Source: Ascaris suum
Lineage: Eukaryota > Nematoda > Chromadorea > Rhabditida > Ascarididae
Assembly (NCBI GenBank): GCA_013433145.1
Contig: CM024182.1
Span: 5,959,974 to 6,023,973, forward strand
Direction: 5' to 3'
DNA length: 64,000 nucleotides
Made by a program: the position numbers and the translations under genes. Shown here piece after piece: positions 53,903 through 64,000 of the stretch (the first letter of the stretch is position 1; each line of letters starts with the position of its first letter). The notes under the pieces were generated by a model. It did not search any database. It was given only the letters and a program-made list of their open reading frames with translations, and had not been told where the DNA came from.

Positions 53903-54502
53903 CTATAATTTTACCTACTCTGGTTTCGCAAATCATATGTGCATTCCCGCAAGTCTCTATTCCTCATAATCAACAGTAATCTTTTTCTTGTCTTTTCGGA
54001 TTTAAATGCATGGGTATATGCCTTGCTTATGGGTTACAGATGTTCTTATTGTTTCTTTGCACATTTATTTTGCCTATACGTATTCTACGCTTCCTTTATT
54101 GTAAAACGAAGGATTGTTATTTCGTTGAAAGTTTTCCGATCCGTCGATTATATTTTTGTTGGATTATTTCTATTATTTATTATTATTGGTTGCATTTTTG
54201 CTGTGATAATAAGTTTTAAGTTTTTGCTAAGCTTGTTTCATGCAGTAAGAATTTCATGCCTTTTATCATTGAAAGGCATATCAGTTAAAAGGTACAGCGT
54301 TCAGCGACTGTCATTTTTAATTTATGCTAATTTTAAAAGACTATTTAAAAAAAAACAAATATCGCGTAGGAGAAATTCCATGATTGAAACTGAGACAAAG
54401 ACGGAAATTGTCAAAAAAGCTTTATATACCAAAGGAAGCGAAATTGATCGAATTGGAGGGCATGTGAAATTAATTCGTACTGCGAATGGAAAATTTGTCT
54501 AA
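53903..54502 (+). CDS. Uncharacterised multi-pass membrane protein exon or ORF
   Basis: A plus-strand frame of about 200 codons is open to TAA at 54502, much longer than chance predicts here. It has hydrophobic segments near codons 35-55 of the frame (YCFFAHLFCLYVFYASFIV) and 75-100 (IFVGLFLLFIIIGCIFAVII), then a basic cytoplasmic-looking tail (KRLFKKKQISRRRNSMIETE) ending RIGGHVKLIRTANGKFV. No ATG is clearly the start; an upstream exon is likely. It begins at the edge of the LINE remnant, so the first codons may be element-derived. No family is recognised. Confidence 0.5.
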
Positions 54503-54864
54503 TAGCTCACAATTACTCTTTGGCTAACTTGATGAAAAACTCATAAATGAAGAAGTAGCAAAGCAACAGAGGAGCTGCTAAGCCACTTGCTTTTGCATGA
54601 TACGTGCCGCTCACGTGAACTAGTTTAACAAGTCATCAATAAAAATTGAGATACGAAAAATAATGTCTCGATATTTAAATCGAATCGACGAACAATTCAA
54701 GTCGTCCAGAAAATTTTCTTTTTCATACGAAGTAAGCCGATCATTTAGATCGATGTGAAACGAACGATTGTGTGAAATTGTGCCAAACGTATACGATTTT
54801 TAAGCACTCGTAAATGTCTATAGCACTTCTCGGATTTAATGGATCGTCGCGAAATATAATATAG

Positions 54865-55219
54865 GAGAAAATCCTATTGCCGAAATGCACTTAATGGAGA
54901 AAAGCGGCAAAAAATTGCATCGAAAAAGTTCTATGTGGATGAATTAGATTTGAAAGTTGTGTATCTCTTTCTTGAAAAATTGGACGAGGTGAATTTAATA
55001 AGCGATGTAATGCGTGATACTAATCGACACCTTGATTGTTTCGAGTTGATTGCTTATCTAATTAGGGCAACATATTGGTCGAACTCAATTCGACGATTTT
55101 ATCTTTATCTATTCATATCTTTTCGCGAACAATTTCCGTCTGATTTTCCGCTCATCGATGATCCATTCGTATTTTATTTAATTGTTAATGTGAATCGATA
55201 TAACTTTCTGAATCGTTAA
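54865..55219 (+). CDS. Exon with a CARD-like (death-fold) pattern
   Basis: Frame of 118 codons behind acceptor AATATAG, ending at TAA 55219 (or at a possible GTATTT donor after LIDDPF). Sequence features in order: basic start (GEKRQKIASKKF), DELDLKVVYLFLEKLDEV, LISDVMRDTNRHLDCFELIA, SIRRFYLYLFISFREQF. The spacing of hydrophobic positions and the T/R-LI-L-FY-L-F order resemble CARD domains of caspases and of Apaf-1/CED-4 adaptors, which act in apoptosis. This is by-eye pattern matching, not a scored hit. No ATG precedes it in frame, so a first exon should lie upstream. Length is only slightly beyond chance expectation. Confidence 0.4.
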
Positions 55220-55559
55220 AAAAAATTTGCAGTTTTTTTTTGCCGTATTTGTCTTCTTTTTTCATTTTATAATTGCATTAGGTAATAGATAGATGAAGTT
55301 TTAGAATTGTTTTATTTCAGCTAAAACGATTTGCCGTATGCTATCTCAATAAAGGGCATGCATGATTTGTTTTTTGTTTTTTTTTTTTTTTGCGATTTTA
55401 TTCGGGTTTATGTCAGTCTGCACTTTCTTGGTGTATATTTGTATTAATTTATCATATAGATGTGAGCGCATACATATAGATGACAAGCGCATACATGGAT
55501 AAAGCATACCTACACAAACGATCGACTATGATATTGACGACTTACTATAGTAAACTTTG

Positions 55560-57470
55560 AAAACACCACTGCGAGTTTACGTCGTGGCATCGCAAAGATT
55601 TCAGTACCAACTACTTCTGGAAGATTGACAGAAATGTTAAGGTTTAGGCGGTAGGCAGCAGGGTTGCTAACTTGCAAAGAGAAATCAGGAAAGGTTCTAG
55701 AGAGACATGAAAAGAAATGGAGACAGGTGAGGAAAGGATCGAAGCTTTCGGCTGAATGCCCCTCACCTCTGCAGGAGGAAATAGTGGATAAATAATCGTG
55801 GACTGATCAATACACATATTGCTTCTCGCAGCACCAGGATTCCAGAAGTTATGCAAGTCAACAGCTACCTGCAACAGGCCAGGAAGCAAACTTGGAGATT
55901 GTGGACACCTGTGAGGCAAGGAAATTGAATGACATATCGGCGAGTTGGAAAGTAAATGTTCTTGAGGAAAAGCCTATGCAGATATTGCATGAATAGAAAA
56001 GGTTGGATTCACTGCCACGGAAGGGATATCATGCATCACTGTGACAACGTTCTTTTATCTTCAGCCTACTCTCAAAGCTCGAGATAAATGGAAATGGGAC
56101 GCCTGAAGTGGCGCCCATGATCGCACCCACTCTGGAGACTGCCAACAAAGAACTAGAAAGGTTCTACAAGAACTCAAAACGTCTAAGAACAGGACTCAAA
56201 CTGATTTCCGTGCATCTGCTGCTACTTGAACTGAATGGGCTAATTAATTCCTAGGATAGCCTGCAATCGGCTTAATGGACGAGAAGGGAAACGTTTATTC
56301 GCATTTTTCGAGATATACCTATTCCTTGTCCCGTTCGAAAAGAGTGCTAGTTGCAGCGGACGGTGAAGCAGCTCAGGTAGGAGAGGTTTTTATTGAAGCG
56401 ACTATGTTGCAGTCGGCAGTCAAGAAATTTTAACATAATATCGCTTGTTGAAAAATGTATTTTATTATCCACATAAGTTCAGACCATCGACATCTGCCCT
56501 GTACAATTGCAATCAATATCTAGAAAGAAGAACATATGTTGCGATCAGAAAAAGCTTTCCACGCATCTCTAATGGAGATCTTTTCTCGAACGTTGTTTCA
56601 TTAATCGACATGCGTTATATGAATGCACAAAAAGGAAGCTATACCAGCTTGAAGAGTTTGTAGATAACCTTTCCCCGTTTCATCGAGATACCTGGTGCGC
56701 TACAGCTGTCAGGAACACGTCGGCACAATTAATCGGAAACAGATTAAAACAAAGCACAATTATGAAAACTTGAGATAAATCTATGAATGACCAGCACAGA
56801 CGAATGTGAAACGATGAAGAGAAGTGAATAAGTCAGGGCTAAGACGACGACTGGCAAACTAAACTTAAAGAAGCGGTGAAGAAGAAAGAGCTTTTGAAAG
56901 TGATGAAAAGTGTCGTGAAGTCCGACTAGGGTAGCATATCCTGACAGCTCCAAAAGTCGAATCAAACGTCAAGACCGCAAACTGTCGCGCATGGACAGGA
57001 TTTCTGGAGAATGCTAGAAGGCTGCAAAGTTTTATACGCGTTGTTTGCTATCGTCAGTATAGAACTCACAAATGTTCCTTATGAGCTCATATCAGACATA
57101 ATTGACGATGAAATGGAGTATATAATAAAATAAACTGAGAAGGTAAATGTCAAAGGGAAGATAAAACACGTTGAAAGTACATCAGAATTTGAACTCCGAG
57201 CTCTTTTCAAGGCACTCGACATCCATTAGAGCTGATGCTGCATGAAGAGACTCTCTGAGCCTTTGAAGGAACTCGAAAGCGATAGATTTGGTGAAAAAAG
57301 AATGCGACCAAGAAAATCTCAGCAATGACAGGTACATAGCAATGCTTTTATAAATCACAAGTTCATAAAATCCGTCGCCCCCAGCCTCATTAACACTTAC
57401 GTAGATATGCCTAGAAGTTGTGCAGAAAAAAGGCTTCCAAAACGGCTATTCAACTACAAATCATATGCTC
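55560..57470 (+). mobile_element. GC-richer decayed block, possible LTR-retrotransposon gag remnant
   Basis: Composition is clearly higher in GC than on either side for nearly 2 kb, with many short frames broken by stops. At 56117-56254 a 45-codon frame starts MIAPTLETANKELERFYKNS and continues KRLRTGLKLISVH, an amphipathic helical stretch of the kind found in BEL/Pao-type gag. At about 57335-57470 a Cys/His-containing segment resembles a degraded zinc-knuckle region. No RT, protease or LTR could be recognised, so identification is tentative. Confidence 0.35.
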
Positions 57471-57662
57471 GCTATGAATAGCAATAACTCTTTTGTGTTG
57501 TTTTCTTTTCGACAAACGAAAGAATATGATTAGACTCAAACATCTACTTGACTTAAAGCGTTGAATAGAAATAGTGGAAATCTTAAGTAGTAAATTAACC
57601 AGAAGAAATAGGTAGTAATTGTAACATAGAGATCCACTTATTCTATTGCTTATATCAATGCT

Positions 57663-57845
57663 GCATAAATATTTGAAAAGCAATTCATTAAGTTAGACTT
57701 ATCTCGCTTACAGCTGCTCAATGCGGCGTTAGATATACTCTTCAACGATGTGAACTTAGATTATGATATAGAAATCATAGATGAGCAAATAAAAGACTTA
57801 ATTTTCCCTTGCAACTGCATAGCTTTCGGGAATAATTCAGATTAA
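57663..57845 (+). CDS. Short acidic open frame, unassigned
   Basis: About 60 codons, very acidic and Asp/Leu-rich (SRLQLLNAALDILFNDVNLD, then YDIEIIDEQIKDLIF), with an acceptor-like CGCTTACAG at its centre, ending at TAA. It adjoins the putative gag remnant and may belong to it. No family is recognised. Confidence 0.25.
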
Positions 57846-57899
57846 AAAGGATTAGCTGCAAATCGAATTGAAGAAACTTGAACTTAAGGTGAATCTATG

Positions 57900-59180
57900 T
57901 GGAAAGAAATGAATACGCAATCAATTCCATCTAGGATCAGATATTTCATTTCAGCATCATGTAATTGAGGAAATATCATGAACTCAACTTCACCAATAAA
58001 TGAGGTTGAATTTAATATCCGGCGGATGGTAATATGAGCAAATTTTAATCTTATAAGCACTAGGCTTCTTTTTGATGATCTAACTATGAGAACATAAGCA
58101 GATCCCTTCATTCGATGGTCTCATTTAAAATGACACTCGAAAACTAAAAGCTAGTTATTGACAAAGGCATTTCATGAGACATTCCGTCCTTTGTCATGAA
58201 ATTGGCTTTGTATAAGGTAGATTGGCAGAGCTATAATGTTCGCTACGCTAGATCCATTAAATGAATTTTCCATTTACGGCGAACTTATCGAGTGTTTTCG
58301 CTTCAACAAAACACGAAAGACATATATACATGTATTTTGCAGAGAAGTGAACCGGAACGGTTAACAAAGCAATGAATGCAGCATGTTCATCTGTCATTTA
58401 CATGACACGTTATGCTAGTAATTTTTTTTTTTTGCAATATTCTCTCATATTTGAATATATTTCGTTTGAAAAACACTTAAAGGAAAATTTTTGCAATGCC
58501 GAAAATATTGAAGATGAATGCAACATTTATGCATAGGAAAAAATTTATTTGAATCTATAGAATTGAAGTAATTTCAAAAAATTATTATTTAGGGAGAATA
58601 GGAAATTGTACAATACATATTATGAATAATAAATTCTAAATAAAATGAACAAGAAATTAAACTCGAATGAAATATATTTGAAAAGCTAAATGAAAAAATA
58701 ATGAAAATAAATTAAAAAGTAGTAATATTTTGTCTATTGCCCTTTCTTCATAATGAGATCCTATACGTTTTTAGATAAAAAAATCGCGTAAATTTTTTAG
58801 CCCAAATGAAGGACATAAGAAAAAAAAATTAGGTTTGAAACCATAAATTGATTAAAATTCCATAAAAAGCGACCAATAAATTTTGCAATATTGGTGAAAT
58901 TTTCATTATTTCATCAATTTTCTTTGCAATTTTTTTTTCATTAATGCAATTTTCGTTCGCAATATTCGCAACATAAATTGCAAAATTTACGACAACCCTC
59001 TGAATTAATTATTGAAAAAAAAAACTGAATACATTTCTTTCATTCGTATCATTTAACACTCTGATTGAAAAAAAAATTTTTTTTTCTTTTTCTTGCAAAA
59101 ATAGAAAACGAAAATGGAATAAATGAAATTTCAAGCATTAAAAATTGAAGATTTCTCCTATAATCATTTAAATATTTACA
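57900..59180. other. Gene-free stretch upstream of the Sec62-like exons
   Basis: AT-rich with poly(T)/poly(A) runs. The N-terminal exons of the Sec62-like gene should lie on the plus strand in or left of here, but none could be recognised. An ATG frame at about 58229 (MFATLDPLNEFSIYGELIEC) is short and unassigned. Confidence 0.4.
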
Positions 59181-59181
59181 G

Positions 59182-60716
<1,535 letters not shown>

Positions 60717-60719
60717 AAT

Positions 60720-62590
60720 CTTTCAAATTTCAATATATAGCTAATTGATATACTTGTTTATTGTCATCTTTATTTCTAATATTTTGTTGATCAGTATTTC
60801 TTGATAATGGGCATTGATATGATTGCTTATCTTATATATTCACTAACAATATACGATTATATATACAATGATGCCTTCTTGAATATAGTTACATATGCAT
60901 GATTTCGGTTCTTTGTTGTTTCATGATATTGTATTCATCACGGTAGATTTTTATTGTATCTTATATGCGTATATTGCTTTTGTCAGTGCAGTTAATAGCG
61001 TTTCCTATTCATTTCAATTTGATAATCAACGATTCAATTCAACTGTCTATTATTGAATTTTATAAATGAAGATTTTACATTATTGAATCAATGCGAAAAA
61101 ACTCCTTCTCTTGCTTTATTAATGAGAAGAGCATATCATGTGCAGCAGAATTCCTCGTCCATGTAGGAACCATTCAAATTCCTACTCTCTATGCAAAAAT
61201 ACCCTATCAGACACATACAAAAAATATGTAAATCAATGGAAATATTTGCCGATGTGTAAATTTCTCTGATATTAACTTGTATGAATCTTCATGAATTTCC
61301 ATTTGTAGAGTATGTCATTTTTGCATGTGACTGTGCGTTTGCCAATATTTGTGTATATACTTGCACAAACGTGATTTAAAAAATTTGCATACAATTCATT
61401 ACCGTCGAATTTCAACCTATCAACAATTCGACTGAATCGAGCAATTTTTTGTGGAAAATCTATATGCACAATCACTTCATATTAAATATGAATGTGATAG
61501 TCTACAAGTATATTTTACTATTTATAGATGATTTATAATATTCTTTGTTATGAGAGTATGATTACAGTAATGCGGATTGTATCGACTTTTATAGCTTTGA
61601 GTCCATATTTCTCGAGACTGATCTTTTGCATGCCTTCAGAGGGAGAGAGACAAGAACAGTGAATTTGTCGGTCATTGTATTAGTGGCCATGCATTAAGAC
61701 ACTCAATTTTGCATATAAAACATTCCAATTGTATTATGCCATTAAATTATACAACTATGGAAATTCATTGCAAAGGTTCAACATAGAAAATTTATTCCTT
61801 CCTATTTTCTATTGTTGCAATTTTTTCATGCGTTATCACAAATGAAATATTATTGCTTATAATCGATTGTAACAATCGAAGATTCTAGCGGCTTCTTTTG
61901 CAATTTTTTTTTTGCAAAATTATTGAATCATTAGAGGCACATCTTAGTTATTTTACTTCTCTTAGTCTCTGCCCTCTTTGATTGAATAAATTTTGATGTG
62001 CAATAAAACGGCATTATATGAACAAGAAGTGATAACTACGTTTTGTGTAGATACTCCAAGTTGGAATCGATCGGATCGTTATCTTATCGCCATTCTTTGT
62101 TTAATTCACTAAAGGGAAGATCTATCGAGGCGATAAAGAAAGAAAGAGTCACTTCCTGTAAACAATGCACAAAATATTCAAAGTGTGTTTATTTGCAAAT
62201 TTTTTTTATTGAAAATACGTTTTCAAGACGCGCTAATCCTCTGTGAATTTTCTAAGCATTCTACTTGTCTAAAAATAGAGAACTAGATTGCTTAGAACGC
62301 TTGACTTCCAAGTAAGGCAATTGGCTATTTTCTCCATCGTCAGAACATAAACTGCTATATTGGCAGTACTATTTTAATTGGAATATATAAATATTCGCCT
62401 CATATGATTATACTATGAGAAAATGTAGCCATATAAGGCGTTTATAGCAAGAGAATTGGAAATGGTATTGAAATCAAGCAGAAGCGGTTGAAGATATTTG
62501 CATAAAGCACGATTTTGTAAGGTCTTCACTTCATTTGCATCATAGCACTCAGTTAAGTTGGCTTCTGAATTCCCTGCGAAACCGCTAATG
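60720..62590. other. Gene-free stretch downstream of the Sec62-like gene
   Basis: AT-rich sequence with poly(T) runs and no supported coding, RNA or repeat feature. It holds the likely 3' UTR of the Sec62-like gene at its left edge. Confidence 0.5.
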
Positions 62591-62595
62591 CCCAT

Positions 62596-63060
62596 ATGGG
62601 ATCCCTTATATCATCTTCTCTTGTCAACGAATTAGATGTTGTAATAAGCAATGATTTCGATTTTTGTGCGCAAATCACTAGTACTGTTAAGAAGGCGGTT
62701 GCAAAGATTTCTATGATTTTGCAAGCGTTCTGCTCAGAAAATCGATCTTTGATCAACAGTTCATGCCAGGTCTTTACTAAGATATGCCTCGAAGGTGTTG
62801 AGGCTATCTGATTACACGAAGATGTTCATCCAAACAAATTTCACTGAGAACGTTCAGTGACAATTCATGTAAAGATATCAATAAAAATCTGGATCATATG
62901 CTGCTAACAGCTACTTCTACTTTCTAGAAATCCGGATTCTTTATCCAGAAACGTTAGAATTGTGTCGCTGTTTTATTTTGACTTGACTATGGCATATCAC
63001 ATCTTTCATAGCAATACTGTTTGTCCGTTTGATGAATTTCTTTGAATATTTCATCGTCAT
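62596..63060 (+). mobile_element. Second LINE fragment, C-terminal RT region
   Basis: An ATG frame at 62596-62811 reads NDFDFCAQITSTVKKAVAKI, then SMILQAFCSENRSLI, which fits the segment of jockey/CR1-type LINE ORF2 just upstream of the RP-LEY block. About 140 bp further, in another frame, SLFYFDLTMAYHIFHSNTVC and PFDEF match the later RR-x-DL-x-x-YKI-HG-x-V-x-DF element. Frame changes and stops separate them, so this is a decayed copy. It preserves a different part of the ORF from the remnant at 53 kb. Motif matching is by memory. Confidence 0.55.
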
Positions 63061-63069
63061 TGATTGTAT

Positions 63070-64000
63070 CCACTCTATTTCCTTGTAAAATCAATGGAAA
63101 CCGATATCACTTAAATAAATTTGGGTAATTCTTCATTCCATATCAAATGTGCCGATATAGAGTGATGATTTATGTGCTCCTTTACGAATAAAGTGCAATG
63201 AGCATGAATTTCATCCCACCAAAAACCAAACAGCTTCTCAAATGTCATGAATTCTTCTCAGATTCAGTGTACGGCAAACAAAAGTATTATGGACAGACAA
63301 AGCCAACAAACAAAATACATTTTCAACATTTATTATTTTCCTTATAAGGATTGTATTAGTGAGAATATGCGTATAAGGGAAGCATGTTACGCATGTTCAA
63401 AGGAAGAATTCAAAGATTTCACTTTGTAAACGGTTGATGAAATATGAAGATGTGGTTCTTATAGGCTATTACAATAGAAGATTACTTCAGGGCTACGGAT
63501 GTTGCCAACTACGGACCCCTAAAATATTTCTTCATGCGGTCAATCGCACTTTTATAGCTACCGATCGCACTCAACATTTGAATGAGCATCATTTTGTATT
63601 TGACCAAGAATCTATTCTGTCAACTTGACCTTAGATTTTTCATTTTTGTAGAACATATTCCTAAAATGTGCACTCTCTTATACTAGAGGATCGCTCCATG
63701 TTCAGACTTTTTGCATCTTCTTTGGGAGATATCAACACAAGATTCGAATAACGGATGACAGGCCGTAGAATTCAACCAATGGAACCGATTCGAATAATCC
63801 ATGTATTGTGCACCAGTTGCTTCAACTGGTTGGTTGTTAGTTTACGATGTTTGCGATTTGATCTTTAACAGGTCGGTGGCTAAAAGCAACTCGCCACAAA
63901 CGAAATAGTCGCTTTCTTTAATTCGTCGAATCGTACAGGTTTAATAGTGGCGACTTCGTTTATTAAAGAAACTATCATTAAATAAATGTAAAAGTTATAT
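63070..64000. other. Unassigned end of window
   Basis: AT-rich with small open frames on the plus strand (63247-63429 and 63434-63628) of chance length. The second could be more of the decayed LINE 3' region, but no motif supports this. Confidence 0.35.

Overview
This is an AT-rich eukaryotic nuclear window, about 30% GC by eye, with long introns, GT-AG splice sites, long (TA)n arrays and few genes. A ground-like (hedgehog-related) protein gene points to a nematode, because that family is known only from nematodes. Splice acceptors of the TTTTAG/TTTCAG type and an invertebrate peptide-type GPCR agree with this. The clade cannot be fixed from the sequence alone.

Layout. 1.05-6.55 kb, minus strand: a secreted ground-like protein gene, with a signal peptide and Cys/Pro-rich exon at 6.55 kb and the conserved C-terminal domain at 1.05-1.25 kb. 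7.0-8.7 kb: a (TA)n array, then a C-rich patch with weak plus-strand exon candidates. 11.03-19.98 kb, minus strand: a complete eight-exon, 383-residue seven-transmembrane receptor whose splice phases all join. 21.8-22.4 kb: a possible two-exon membrane protein. 22.5-52 kb: a mostly gene-poor desert with microsatellites, G/C tracts, short tandem duplications and a few uncertain coding patches (27.4-27.9, 36.2 and 50.5-51.5 kb). 52.8-53.9 kb: a decayed LINE reverse transcriptase. 53.9-55.2 kb: two long plus-strand open frames, one multi-pass membrane and one with a CARD-like pattern. 55.6-57.5 kb: a GC-richer decayed block, possibly a retrotransposon gag. 59.18-60.72 kb, plus strand: the last two exons of a Sec62-like ER translocon protein. 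62.6-63.06 kb: a second LINE fragment.

The three recognised host genes (extracellular ground-like protein, cell-surface receptor, ER translocation factor) have unrelated roles and are not in an operon. At this base composition dozens of open frames of 60 or more codons are expected by chance, so such frames are listed only where splice signals, composition or family motifs add support. I found no clearly new multi-gene system. The items most worth checking are the CARD-like exon, the receptor with its divergent motifs, and the LINE remnants.
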